From Cognatazoarcus halotolerans (GTDB lineage: Bacteria; Pseudomonadota; Gammaproteobacteria; Burkholderiales; Rhodocyclaceae), in contig NZ_WUAF01000003.1 of the NCBI RefSeq assembly GCF_009800965.1, forward strand, positions 1 to 64,000: DNA of 64,000 nucleotides, read 5' to 3'. Under the pieces are notes generated by a model. The model did no database searches and had not been told where the DNA came from. It saw nothing but the letters and a program-made list of their open reading frames with translations. The position numbers and the translations under genes are program-made. This document shows, piece by piece, positions 1 to 7,784 of the stretch (the first letter of the stretch is position 1; each line of letters starts with the position of its first letter).

Positions 1-86
1 TAACCTTGTTTGCGAAGCACGAACGCCTGCCGACGGATGTGCTCGAGGGCTTCGGGCGGTAGCTTTCTGGCGTCGATTTTCTCCAT
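1..86 (-). CDS. Transposase N-terminus, probable IS630-type helix-turn-helix (partial)
   Basis: The first 28 residues begin MEKIDARKLPPEALEHI and continue with RRQAF...RKQG. This resembles the start of the helix-turn-helix region in IS630-family transposases and related winged-helix proteins, which bind the element ends. The start ATG is at 86-84. Only the N-terminus is present, so catalytic DDE residues cannot be seen. A stand-alone winged-helix protein is the alternative, but the adjoining disrupted gene favours a transposase. Confidence 0.5.
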   Translation of the reverse strand, partial: MEKIDARKLPPEALEHIRRQAFVLRKQG

Positions 87-131
87 GCCAGAATTATATC
101 AATATCTATTTGATTGCCGGGTTAATATCTA
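1..131 (-). mobile_element. End of an IS630-like insertion sequence (cut by the window edge)
   Basis: A transposase-like reading frame runs off the left edge. It is followed by about 45 AT-rich bases (87-131), unlike the GC-rich surroundings, and then coding sequence for the middle of a DUF3305 protein resumes abruptly near 132 after an in-frame TAA at 123-125. The junction falls next to a TA dinucleotide, the known target of IS630/Tc1 elements. Terminal inverted repeats cannot be checked because the other end lies outside the window. Confidence 0.45.
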
Positions 132-137
132 CAGAAC

Positions 138-422
138 GTGCTGGCCGACGAGCCCTCGCTGTTCTTCATGCTGTGCCCTGACGAGGCCGCGCAAGCCGCC
201 GGTGAGGACGGTCCGCCGCTGGTTTCCGCGGTGAGCGCAAGCTTCCAGGAAGCGGCCCGCTGGCTGGACGGCGGTGCGACGGTCGAACGGCTGCCGCTGC
301 CTGCCGGCTGGAAAGAGGCGATTGAGCGCTATGGCCGTGCCAATCTCAAGCCACCGGAAGAAAAACGCCCCAAGCGGCGCTATGCAGCGAGCGGAGACCG
401 GAATGAGCGCCCGGGACACTGA
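138..422 (+). pseudogene. DUF3305 protein, 5'-truncated by the insertion
   Basis: The readable part (GTG at 138, 94 residues) matches the C-terminal half of DUF3305 proteins. It contains the segment EAARWLDGG, a proline-rich linker and a basic tail KPPEEKRPKRR. DUF3305 and DUF3306 genes typically sit together beside formate dehydrogenase clusters, where their role is undefined. The frame stays open only back to a stop at 123-125 inside AT-rich DNA, so the N-terminal half has been removed. The gene overlaps the following DUF3306 start by 20 bases, which shows the original operon arrangement. A fragment translated from GTG is possible but unlikely to be functional. Confidence 0.7.
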
Positions 423-1005
423 GCGCGGCGCCGCGGACGAGTTGCCTGCGGAAGAAGGCGGCTTCCTGTCCCGCTGGTCGCGCCGCAAGAAGGCTGCAGC
501 CGCCGGCACCCCGTTGCCAGAGCCGCTCACGGCTCCACCACCGCCACAGGCAGCCGAGCCGCCCGACGCGGTGGCGGAGCCGTTGCCGGATCCGGCGCTG
601 CTGACCTTCGACGATGACTTCACTCCCTTCCTCAAGGCCCGGGTGGCGCCCGAACTCAAAAAGGCGGCGATGAAGAAGCTGTTCGCCGAGCCGGGCTTCA
701 ACGAGATCGACGGGCTCGATGTCTATCTCGACGACTTCAATCTTGTTCCCGATCTGCCGGCTGCGGATCTGGCCACCCTGAGACATGCCAGGGAGGTGCT
801 GTGGCCGGTCGGCGAGGCCGGCGCCGAGGAGGCCGAAGCGGTCCCGAGTACGACGCCGAGCATGATGCCGGAAGCGGATCAGGCAAGCTGCCCGCAGGAA
901 AGCGAGTGTGCTGTTGGCGCCACATCCGGGCAGCCGCAGGCGGATGAGGAGATCGAGAACGGCGCGACGGGGCGCGATCGCGAGCGCGGACCGCGAGCGG
1001 TTTGA
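403..1005 (+). CDS. DUF3306 domain protein
   Basis: A 200-residue cytoplasmic protein. It has the DUF3306 hallmarks: an N-terminal FLSRWSRRK segment, a proline/alanine-rich linker (about residues 30-60), then a core with FDDDFTPFLKARV, KLFAEPGFN and DGLDVYLDDF. The C-terminal third is acidic and low in complexity. ATG 403 is chosen because it lies just inside the end of the DUF3305 frame, giving the overlap usual for this pair. The family is found next to formate dehydrogenase genes in betaproteobacteria, but its biochemical role is unknown. Its partner is disrupted here, so the pair is probably no longer fully functional. Confidence 0.8.
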   Translation: MSARDTERGAADELPAEEGGFLSRWSRRKKAAAAGTPLPEPLTAPPPPQAAEPPDAVAEPLPDPALLTFDDDFTPFLKARVAPELKKAAMKKLFAEPGFNEIDGLDVYLDDFNLVPDLPAADLATLRHAREVLWPVGEAGAEEAEAVPSTTPSMMPEADQASCPQESECAVGATSGQPQADEEIENGATGRDRERGPRAV

Positions 1006-1011
1006 GACGCT

Positions 1012-1761
1012 TCAGCGTCCGGCCGCGGCCAGCTGGCGCGCGAGTCCGGCAACCTGGGGGTCCCGGTCGGACCGTGCCTGGGCGATGAGGCCACGCGCGA
1101 AATCATCACTGTACATGCCCAGCGCGCGCAGTGCGGCGGCCCGGATGCGTGGATCCTGGTCACCGAGGGCGAGCTGGCCGAGCAGCTGCATCGCTTCGCT
1201 GGAGCGTTGCAGGCCGAGCGCTTGCACCACCTGTTCGCGCACGTCGAAACTGCCCGAATCGATTGCCGAGGTGAGTGCGTCGATCGAGCTGCCTGGTCCC
1301 ACCGCGGCCTTGCCGGCGGCAACCGGGGCGACATGTGCGTTGGCGCGGGGTGGTGGCGGTGCTGCATCGAGCGCTGCCATTGCAGCCCCATCCTGGGGTG
1401 CGGCGCGGCAGCTTCCGGATACATGGATGAAAAGTTCGGCGCGGGTCGGGGAGTTGACCATCGCCCAATTGCAGTTGCCAAGCACCGCGGCCAGCGCAGC
1501 GTCGAAACGCATTGCGCTCAGCCACCAGGCCCGCGGCGTCGGATCGAGCTTGCCCGCGACGCTCACTCTCAGGCCTGCGGCCGTGGCGATTCCCCGCAGC
1601 GCCTCCTCCTGGCTTGCCTCGCCGCGATAGGTGAATCGGCCTTGCGGATCGCGCAGCGCCTCCGCGGCGAAGGTCGGTGAGGCGAGCCCGAGCCAGCAGG
1701 CCGCGGCGAGGACTACCCGGCGGCGCTCAATGTGCGCGGTTTTCGGTGCGCTGCGCCACAT
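1012..1761 (-). CDS. Exported HEAT-repeat protein
   Basis: A 249-residue protein with a basic start (ERRR), a hydrophobic segment ending in ASPTFAAEA that reads as a cleavable signal peptide, a middle region of about 100 residues of no recognised family, and a C-terminal block of HEAT-like helices (FDVREQVVQALG, DPRIRAAALRALG, DPQVAGLARQL). HEAT arrays act as protein-binding scaffolds. The gene overlaps the end of the Sel1 gene by 35 bases and is the last member of a four-gene minus-strand run. ATG 1761 is the only normal start that keeps the signal peptide. It lacks a good ribosome site, so expression probably depends on coupling. Confidence 0.7.
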   Translation of the reverse strand: MWRSAPKTAHIERRRVVLAAACWLGLASPTFAAEALRDPQGRFTYRGEASQEEALRGIATAAGLRVSVAGKLDPTPRAWWLSAMRFDAALAAVLGNCNWAMVNSPTRAELFIHVSGSCRAAPQDGAAMAALDAAPPPPRANAHVAPVAAGKAAVGPGSSIDALTSAIDSGSFDVREQVVQALGLQRSSEAMQLLGQLALGDQDPRIRAAALRALGMYSDDFARGLIAQARSDRDPQVAGLARQLAAAGR

Positions 1762-2740
1762 GTTCGCTGACCTTGCGATCGAGTTCCGGACGCCAGGATG
1801 CCGGCATGATCGCCAGTATTTCGTCCATCAGTTTCCCGGCATCGTCACTGACCGGCCACTCTGCTCCGCGTTGCTTCAGTGCGGCCAGCCACATATAGGA
1901 TTTGGCGAGGCGCTCGGCCGAGGGCCGGCCACCGTCCGCTGTCCTGCCGGCGCCGAAATACAGTTTCGCCAGGGGTAGGTAGGCGGGCAGGTAGCCCGAC
2001 GACGCGGCATGTTCGATCCACCACGCCGCGGTATCCAGGGTTTCGGCGCTGGCATCCTTGTCCGTTGCCAGCAGCGTGCCGAGCTCGAGTTGGGCCGCCG
2101 GATCGTCACGTTGCGCCGCACGGGTGAGCCATGCGATCGCGCCTGCGCGGTCGGGCGGGCTACGCCGCATCAGCAGGCCGGCGAGCGTGCTATGCGCGGA
2201 GAGATCGCCTGACTCCGCTGCCTGCGTGCATAGCGCCAGGCCTCGTGCTTGCGATTCGGGTACGCCGTGTCCGTCGAAGACAAGGGCGCCGAGCGGGCAC
2301 AGTGCCGCCGCGTAGCCTTGGTCGACGGCGCGCTGGTACCACTGCGCCGCCTCGGCTGGCCGGGCTTCGCCGCCGGTGCCATCGCGCAGGCAGTCGCCAT
2401 AGAAGTGTTGCGCGGCAGGCAGATTGACCGCCGCGGCGCGGCCGAACCATTTGCAGGCACCAACCTCGTCCCGCGCTCGTCCCCAGCCCATGCGGTGAAA
2501 CAGGCCGAGCGTGAAGTCCGCAAGGCCGTTGCCATCGCGCGAGGCCGCGAGATAGCGCGCATAGGCCAACGTGTAGTCGCCCGCCGCGAGTGCGGTCTGC
2601 GCATCCTCGAGTCCGCGGGTGAGGTCGCGCACGCGCTCGGTGGTGGTGCCCTGCGCCATTGCCGGCAGGGCCGCAAAGGCCATCGCGAGAAGAAAAACGG
2701 CCCGCCTGGCGAGCGGGCCGCATGCAGCAGAAACGCTCAC
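1727..2740 (-). CDS. Exported Sel1-repeat (TPR-like) protein
   Basis: A 337-residue protein beginning at GTG 2740. The start is followed by an arginine pair and a hydrophobic stretch ending ALPAMAQ, a typical signal peptide. The rest is a row of Sel1-type helical repeats, for example AQHFYGDCLRDG, AALCPLGALVFDGHG and AQLELGTLLA. Such solenoids usually mediate protein-protein contacts in the periplasm or in signalling. GTG lies only four bases beyond the stop of the tail-collar gene, which argues against the longer upstream reading. It shares its transcript with the collar and PEP-CTERM genes, which suggests an envelope or extracellular-matrix role. Confidence 0.75.
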   Translation of the reverse strand: MSVSAACGPLARRAVFLLAMAFAALPAMAQGTTTERVRDLTRGLEDAQTALAAGDYTLAYARYLAASRDGNGLADFTLGLFHRMGWGRARDEVGACKWFGRAAAVNLPAAQHFYGDCLRDGTGGEARPAEAAQWYQRAVDQGYAAALCPLGALVFDGHGVPESQARGLALCTQAAESGDLSAHSTLAGLLMRRSPPDRAGAIAWLTRAAQRDDPAAQLELGTLLATDKDASAETLDTAAWWIEHAASSGYLPAYLPLAKLYFGAGRTADGGRPSAERLAKSYMWLAALKQRGAEWPVSDDAGKLMDEILAIMPASWRPELDRKVSEHVAQRTENRAH

Positions 2741-2744
2741 TGCG

Positions 2745-3407
2745 TCAGTTCCGCGAAGGGAAGATGCCTTGAAGCGCGATGATGTAGTTGATCGCAATGT
2801 AGGGCGGACGGTTCTCGTGCGCCTGGCTGCCACCGGCCGCCGCGACAGCGGTGGTTGCCGTGGCGGTCAGTGCCCCGGCGGCCATCGTCACGTTCGGAGC
2901 CTGGTTCGAGTACTGCGCGCCACGCGGCTTGCTGGCCCACACGTTGCCGGTCGGAGCATCCTGGTTGCCGCTGGCGCTCTGGCCGTTGGCGGTAACGCTT
3001 ACCGTGGTGCTGGCCGAGTGGCTGTGGTTGGGCATCTCGTTCAGTGTCAGCGCAACCTGCTCCTGGCCGCCGCGCTGGCCGAGCTGGTAACTGGACAGAC
3101 CGGCGCCTTGCCGCGGGCCGACGACGACGCGGCCGCGGGTGTCCGGCAACGCAAAGGTGGTGCGGCCGTCGCCACCGTATGTGGTGCCGAGGAGCGAGAA
3201 CAGCGCAGTGTTGGTCGAGATTGCGAGCAGCTGGCCATCGGTGAAGGCGAAGCCACGCGGCGCGAAGTTGCCGGCGAACAGGCACATGCTGCCGAGCATC
3301 GGCTCGGTGCCACTGCAGGCATGCGCACTGGGTGCGAGCATTGCACCGGAAGCCAGTGCCAGCGCAAGCGCGGAGCGGGCCGCGGCGGAGCGAATCTTGA
3401 GGGTCAT
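2745..3407 (-). CDS. Exported tail-collar / microcystin-dependent-type protein
   Basis: A 221-residue protein with a signal peptide (residues 1-30, ending SAHA) and a phage-tail-collar fold. Collar motifs are FAGNFAPRGFAFTDGQLL, ALFSLLGTTYGGDGRTTFALPD and RGRVVVGP, with the C-terminal NRPPYIAINYIIAL. Collar domains occur in tail fibres but also in stand-alone exported proteins of free-living bacteria. No other phage genes are present here. ATG 3407 is preceded by AAAGGAGGT at ideal spacing, the strongest ribosome site in this run. A nine-base-pair hairpin separates it from the upstream PEP-CTERM gene. Confidence 0.85.
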   Translation of the reverse strand: MTLKIRSAAARSALALALASGAMLAPSAHACSGTEPMLGSMCLFAGNFAPRGFAFTDGQLLAISTNTALFSLLGTTYGGDGRTTFALPDTRGRVVVGPRQGAGLSSYQLGQRGGQEQVALTLNEMPNHSHSASTTVSVTANGQSASGNQDAPTGNVWASKPRGAQYSNQAPNVTMAAGALTATATTAVAAAGGSQAHENRPPYIAINYIIALQGIFPSRN

Positions 3408-3436
3408 GCGGTGGTACCTCCTTTGAGGGAAGGGGT

Positions 3437-3460
3437 GCGGGCGGCGCTGCAGCCACCCGC
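3437..3460 (-). terminator. Intercistronic hairpin between PEP-CTERM and collar genes
   Basis: Arms 3437-3445 and 3452-3460 pair over nine positions (one G-U) around a six-base loop. No U-run follows on the minus strand, so it is more likely an attenuating or mRNA-stabilising hairpin than a complete terminator. Confidence 0.35.
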
Positions 3461-3471
3461 ATGAGAGCCAA

Positions 3472-4377
3472 TCAGAGGCGGGCGTTCCTGCGCTGCCAGC
3501 CGAGAAGGCCGAGGCCAAGCATCACGAGCAGCGCAGCCGCGGGTTCGGGGACAGTGCCACCACCGCCGCCGTTCGGCGTCTCGACATCAACGCTCTCGAG
3601 GGTAATGGACGAACGCAGTGATGAAGCAAAGGAGGCGTCTTCGTTCTGTTCGCCAATCTGCCCCTCAAGCAGGACCTCGCCCCAGAAATCAAGCATTTGC
3701 CCCGGGTTCAGGACGAAGGTAAGAAGCTCGTCAAGGGAGTCGGAGAGCTCGGCGCCTGACGTTCCGACAGGATTTCCATTCACCATGTCACGGAATCCAA
3801 GGGGAGGTGAGTCGATAACGGTGTCACTTTCGAGCGCCGAGAACAGAAGCTCATTCGGGCAATCGGGGCGGGCCGCATCGCAGAGTCGGAAGTTCGACCA
3901 GGCGAATGCGTCGGGACCGTCCGCGTCGGCGGCGTTACCGACCACTACCCGTAACTTGACCGTGTAGACGTCGGTAGCTGAGTTGTTTGTGAGCTTCAGG
4001 AGGTGATCGGCGGCGCTGAGTGCCCGACTCGTCGCATTGACAGTTGCGCCCATCGACAGATTGATTGCCGTTCCGTCACCGGTATGGGTCAATTGACCAC
4101 CGATGGAAGGGCTTGGTGACGCGGCGCCACTGGCGATGGTCGATGATGATGCCGTACCGCCAACCGTGACGCTCATGTCGCCGCTCTGGGTTGTCCCGAA
4201 CACCAAGGCGGATGCCGCTTCATCGAATTCGACAGTGGCATTGATCACCAGGTCCGTTGGTACAGGCATCGCCTGTGCAGCCGACCCGCCGAACAGTGCG
4301 GCGGCGGCGATGGCCAATGGTGCCGCAATCCGACGTGCCCTGCGCGCCGGTGCTCCCCACTCGAAAGCTGCTTTCAT
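3472..4377 (-). CDS. PEP-CTERM sorting-domain protein
   Basis: A 301-residue exported protein. Residues 1-35 form a signal peptide (arginine-rich start, hydrophobic core, ending AQAMP). The C-terminus is a textbook PEP-CTERM tail: VPEP, a hydrophobic helix ALLVMLGLGLLG and a basic end WQRRNARL. Exosortase recognises this tail and anchors or releases the protein at the cell surface. The large middle region is of no recognised family and is rich in Ser, Thr, Ala and Asp. The ribosome site AGGGGGA precedes ATG 4377. It is the first gene of the run down to 1012 and is preceded by a sigma-54-like promoter. The exosortase gene itself is not in this window. Confidence 0.85.
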   Translation of the reverse strand: MKAAFEWGAPARRARRIAAPLAIAAAALFGGSAAQAMPVPTDLVINATVEFDEAASALVFGTTQSGDMSVTVGGTASSSTIASGAASPSPSIGGQLTHTGDGTAINLSMGATVNATSRALSAADHLLKLTNNSATDVYTVKLRVVVGNAADADGPDAFAWSNFRLCDAARPDCPNELLFSALESDTVIDSPPLGFRDMVNGNPVGTSGAELSDSLDELLTFVLNPGQMLDFWGEVLLEGQIGEQNEDASFASSLRSSITLESVDVETPNGGGGGTVPEPAAALLVMLGLGLLGWQRRNARL

Positions 4378-4484
4378 GAAATCCCCCTGTAGATTTCGAC
4401 GCGGCCACCGCGGTGCCCGCAACGGATTGATTCGCAAACCGGACCCTCGGACGGCGGACAGGAAAGCGGCTTGGCTGCCCACAA

Positions 4485-4501
4485 AGCAAGGAGCTTGCCG
4501 A
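4485..4501 (-). promoter_or_regulatory. Candidate sigma-54 promoter for the PEP-CTERM operon
   Basis: Read on the minus strand: CGGCAAGCTCCTTGCTTT. GG and GC are separated by exactly 10 bases, and the -12 part TTGCT is consensus; the -24 part differs from TGGCAC at two positions. Transcription would start about 97 bases before ATG 4377. The rest of the 337-base gap (4378-4714), up to the AIM24 gene, shows only leader sequence and no other recognisable element. RpoN control of PEP-CTERM genes is known in related floc-forming bacteria, which supports the call. Confidence 0.5.
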
Positions 4502-4714
4502 TTGCGCCAAGCGGCTGTTTTTGCAATGTTTCACGAATTCCAGGGGATTGAGAATCAGTTGCGTGTAAAAATTTCCGACAAGTATATCGAACGACATAGA
4601 AGTGCGGCGTATCGGACGATTCGCCGGCGCTGCACCCGATTGGCGTATGCTTGCGCCGGACCGAACCCGGCAATTGCCGCCTCTCCGGCGGCCCAATTCT
4701 GAGGAGCAAGCGCA

Positions 4715-5512
4715 ATGGCGATGGATGTCGTCGACTACGAGATTTTCGGCACCGACATGCAGTATGTGGAAGTGGAGCTGGACCCCGGCGAGGCTGCCGT
4801 CGGCGAAGCCGGGGCGATGATGTACATGCAGGACGGCATCGAGATGGACACCATCTTCGGTGACGGCTCCAGCCAGCAGGGCGGTCTGTTCGGCAAGCTT
4901 CTGGGGGCGGGCAAGCGGCTGGTGACCGGCGAGTCCCTGTTCACCACGGTGTTCCACAACGAAGGGCAGGGCAAGAAACGGGTGGCGTTTGCCGCGCCCT
5001 ACCCCGGACGCATCATTCCGATGGACCTGAGCAGGCTTGGCGGCACGCTGATCTGCCAGAAGGACGCCTTCCTGTGCGCAGCGAAGGGCGTGGCGCTGGG
5101 CATTGCCTTCCAGCGCAAGATGGGTGCAGGATTCTTCGGCGGTGAAGGTTTCATCATGCAGAAGCTCGATGGCGACGGCATGGCCTTCGTGCATGCCGGT
5201 GGAACGCTGGTCGAGCGTCAGCTTGCCGCGGGCGAGGTGCTGCGGGTCGACACCGGCTGCGTGGTGGCCTTCACGCCCAACGTGGATTTCGACATCCTGT
5301 ACGTCGGCAAGCTCAAGTCGGCGCTGTTTTCGGGCGAGGGCCTGTTCTTCGCGACGCTGCGCGGCCCGGGCCACGTGTGGCTGCAGTCGCTGCCGCTATC
5401 CCGGCTGGCCAACCGGATCGTCATGTCGGCACCTGTGGCGGGGGGCTCGAGCCGTGGCGAGGGCTCCCTGCTGGGCGGGCTCGGCGGCCTGCTCGACGGC
5501 GACAACAACTGA
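4715..5512 (+). CDS. AIM24 / TIGR00266 family protein
   Basis: A 265-residue soluble protein of the AIM24 family (TIGR00266), a beta-rich fold distantly related to the mitochondrial protein Aim24. Family segments seen are [58 protein letters not shown] and [17 protein letters not shown]-like ending [17 protein letters not shown]. The C-terminus is glycine-rich. The function in bacteria is not established. A strong GAGGAG precedes ATG 4715. The gene stands alone and ends immediately before a strong terminator, so it is probably a single-gene transcript. Confidence 0.85.
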   Translation: MAMDVVDYEIFGTDMQYVEVELDPGEAAVGEAGAMMYMQDGIEMDTIFGDGSSQQGGLFGKLLGAGKRLVTGESLFTTVFHNEGQGKKRVAFAAPYPGRIIPMDLSRLGGTLICQKDAFLCAAKGVALGIAFQRKMGAGFFGGEGFIMQKLDGDGMAFVHAGGTLVERQLAAGEVLRVDTGCVVAFTPNVDFDILYVGKLKSALFSGEGLFFATLRGPGHVWLQSLPLSRLANRIVMSAPVAGGSSRGEGSLLGGLGGLLDGDNN

Positions 5513-5543
5513 CGACTGCCCCGGCGACAAGCCGGGGCAGTCG
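5513..5543. terminator. Rho-independent-type terminator, probably bidirectional
   Basis: A perfect 13-bp stem (5513-5525 with 5531-5543) with a five-base loop begins directly after the AIM24 stop codon and lies just before the stop of the convergent gene ending at 5550. The tract after the stem on the plus strand is only moderately T-rich. Confidence 0.75.
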
Positions 5544-5549
5544 TTGCTG

Positions 5550-5996
5550 TCACAGTGCGTCGGCAATGTTGAGCGGATTGGCGGTGGTGACCACCCGTTC
5601 GTTCGGCAGTACGTCATTGGTGACCACCTGCGGACAGCGCAGGCAGGCGCTGGTGCCTTCCTGGTTCCACCACACGCAATCGCGGCGGATGGCACAGGGT
5701 GGCGGTCGGCTCACCACCACCGGCGCGAGACGCACGGTTCGGATCGCCAGCCGGCACTTGCGACGCGGTTCGTCCCAGTGCATGCAGGCGGTGCTCTGTG
5801 CGCAGGGTCCGCTGATGCGGAACACTTCCGCCGGGTCGAGCGGTGCGGTCATGGCGCGCAGCTCCGGGGTCACCGGAACCGCGCGATCCAGGTAACGTAC
5901 TTCTGGCTTGTCGACGCTGCCGCCGACCACGGCAAACGCCTGCGCGCCCGGCTCGGTCGATTGCACGCTGGGGCATTGCGGAATCTTCGTGGTCAT
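5550..5996 (-). CDS. Eight-cysteine protein of unknown function, partner of the leader-peptide gene
   Basis: A 148-residue protein of no family I recognise. It has eight cysteines: one near the start (PQCPSV), a pair in GPCAQSTACMHW, one in RKCRL, a pair in CAIRRDCVWW and a CxxC in ACLRCPQVV. That pattern suggests metal or Fe-S binding or a disulfide-rich fold. There is no signal peptide or membrane segment. The gene follows the small double-glycine-type peptide gene by 15 bases and both proteins start MTTK, so they are almost certainly co-transcribed. GAGGATC precedes ATG 5996. A role in modifying or partnering the peptide is inference only. Confidence 0.65.
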   Translation of the reverse strand: MTTKIPQCPSVQSTEPGAQAFAVVGGSVDKPEVRYLDRAVPVTPELRAMTAPLDPAEVFRISGPCAQSTACMHWDEPRRKCRLAIRTVRLAPVVVSRPPPCAIRRDCVWWNQEGTSACLRCPQVVTNDVLPNERVVTTANPLNIADAL

Positions 5997-6011
5997 GGCG
6001 GCGATCCTCGG

Positions 6012-6308
6012 TCAGAAGCCCTGCATGCCGGTCATGATTCCCGGTCCCCACTTGCCGTTGATGATCACCGGCTCCTTGCCCCCGATGATGAGGCCGCCGA
6101 TCTGGATGCGCGGCACCACGGTGCCGCACCAGTCGTCGTCGAGGGCGACGAGGCTGAGCCCGCCGCCGCTTACCGCAGCCGCTTGGTCGGCGTCGAGTTC
6201 ACTCATCGCCTGGCGTGCGGCGCTGGCGCGCTGCAGGCCTTCGGCCGCCAGGCTGGCGATGTCGTTTGCCGATACGCGTTCGGCACGGGGAAGTTGCTTG
6301 GTAGTCAT
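6012..6308 (-). CDS. Small peptide with double-glycine-type leader (RiPP-precursor-like)
   Basis: A 98-residue protein. The first half is helical and charged and ends ELDADQAAAVSGGG. That is the layout of leaders cut after Gly-Gly by C39 peptidase transporters (bacteriocin, Nif11 and NHLP precursors). The remainder, about 48 residues, is a glycine- and isoleucine-rich core with a single cysteine in DDDWCGTVV and the ending IMTGMQGF. ATG 6308 follows AGGAG by eight bases; GTG at 6317 is in frame but lies too close to that site. No peptidase-transporter or modification enzyme is encoded nearby, so the precursor assignment rests on the leader alone. Confidence 0.6.
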   Translation of the reverse strand: MTTKQLPRAERVSANDIASLAAEGLQRASAARQAMSELDADQAAAVSGGGLSLVALDDDWCGTVVPRIQIGGLIIGGKEPVIINGKWGPGIMTGMQGF

Positions 6309-6611
6309 GGCAGTCACTCCTGATCGGGTTGTCGGATTCCGCCCGGCCGGTATCGCGGGAGGCGACCCTGCGGGAACGTGGGATCCAGACTAGAGGCCCG
6401 ACACTTTCGTGGCTGTGGTCCGATACCGGCCGGAGTGTGAACTGCGGCGCAACCGGCGAACGAGACATTTCATGGACCCGGCGCGCCGCGCATTATCACA
6501 GCCGTCCGTCGATGACGTGCCGCCACCTGCTCTCACCGGGCTGCTCCGGGGAGGGACAAGCGTTTCGCGGATTGCGGGATGACGGGGACCGGCTCACCGC
6601 CTGCGACCGGT
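6309..6611. other. Non-coding gap upstream of the peptide gene
   Basis: This gap of about 300 bases separates the peptide gene from the end of the cyclase-FHA gene. It must hold the promoter of the 6308-to-5550 pair, but I see no convincing -35/-10, sigma-54 motif, repeat or structured RNA. Confidence 0.4.
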
Positions 6612-7538
6612 CTATCGATACATTGCCTGGGGCGGTAGCTCCACCGTGCAGCGGTAGCTGAGTTCGGCAACGCCTTCGCCGCGCGGTTGGCCGAAAGTTA
6701 TCCATCCGCTGTCGGAGAGCACGAGTTCTTCGCGATGCAAACTGACGGTACGGCCTTCGCTGCCAGTCACGAAAGTGCCGTTGCTGCTGCAATCGATCAG
6801 CGCGAACTTCCCGGCACGCTCCTCGATGTAGCAGTGGCGTCGCGACGACAGTTCGTCCCTGAGCACGACGTCGGAAGCCGGGTCGCGGCCGATCGACAGG
6901 CTGGGCGTGGCATGGCCGAGAATCCAGTTGCGGTCGCCGAAGGCGAGATGCAGTTCGTGGGTGGCGAGGGTGAGGTCGAAGCCTTCGAATACCGCGGTCA
7001 CCTTGCCGAGGTCGTCGCAGACCAGCTCCCACAACTCGAATGGCCGATTGATGCCCTTGAGCGGCCTGGGCGGCAATTGGCGCAGCATGCGCTGCTTGCC
7101 CCGGGACAGGCGGGCGGCGGTCTCGCTGGTGGTGAGTGCCCTGCCGGGCGAGGCAAGTTCGCACAGCCGTGCGGCGATGTTGACCGTCTCGCCGAACACA
7201 TCCGCCTCGCTTTCGAGCACCGGGCCGAAGTGGAAGCCGATGCGGATGTCGATCGGGCTCTCGCCGCTCGAGGGCAGCTCGCCGATCTCGAAAGTCATGG
7301 CGATGGTGGTGTCGATGACCGGGCCCGCGTCGGCAAAGACCGCCAGCAGTCCATCACCGGTCAGCTTGACCACCCGGCCGCCATTGTTCGCGACCACCTT
7401 CTGCATGGCTTTCAGACAGCGGTCGACGCGGGCGAATGCTTCGCGATTGCCGAGACGCTCATACAGTTGCGTGCTGCCCGCCAGGTCGGCGAACAGGATG
7501 ACGCATTCGACAGCACGGGAAGACGCGGGTAGGTTCAT
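6612..7538 (-). CDS. Class III adenylate/guanylate cyclase-like protein with C-terminal FHA domain
   Basis: A 308-residue cytoplasmic protein. Residues about 8-160 are a class III cyclase homology domain: the metal-binding start VECVILFADLAGST, the loop VVKLTGDGLLAVF with the second aspartate, and DVFGETVNIAARLCELA. Residues about 220-300 are an FHA phosphothreonine-binding domain with SIGRDPASDVVL, SSRRHCYIE and DCSSNGTFV. FHA-cyclase fusions are presumed to link Ser/Thr phosphorylation to cyclic nucleotide output. ATG 7538 places the cyclase domain eight residues from the start; ATG 7574 is a possible alternative without a ribosome site. The gene is transcribed divergently from the MscS gene. 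Confidence 0.82.
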   Translation of the reverse strand: MNLPASSRAVECVILFADLAGSTQLYERLGNREAFARVDRCLKAMQKVVANNGGRVVKLTGDGLLAVFADAGPVIDTTIAMTFEIGELPSSGESPIDIRIGFHFGPVLESEADVFGETVNIAARLCELASPGRALTTSETAARLSRGKQRMLRQLPPRPLKGINRPFELWELVCDDLGKVTAVFEGFDLTLATHELHLAFGDRNWILGHATPSLSIGRDPASDVVLRDELSSRRHCYIEERAGKFALIDCSSNGTFVTGSEGRTVSLHREELVLSDSGWITFGQPRGEGVAELSYRCTVELPPQAMYR

Positions 7539-7784
7539 CTGGTCTGTATCTCGAACATGCGGAAAAGCCGCCATGCGCGAGGAAAAAATGCACGTTTTCA
7601 GATAGTTTGCCACAGCCTGAGCAGCTTGGAAGTCCCCCACTCGAGCGGGCCGGGTCCTTTCCCGCCGTGTGCCGGGGCGCAGAGCGTACGCGAACAGGGC
7701 CCGGAAAACGACGTTGGCATGTTCCGTCGAAAGCGCGGCGCGATGGTGCCGGACGAGCGGTTATCATCGGAGGGCCGAAATTGC

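Noticed and set aside
2745-3407. Prophage remnant suggested by the tail-collar domain
   Set aside because: Signal peptide, signal-bearing neighbours and absence of any other phage gene point to a stand-alone exported collar protein.
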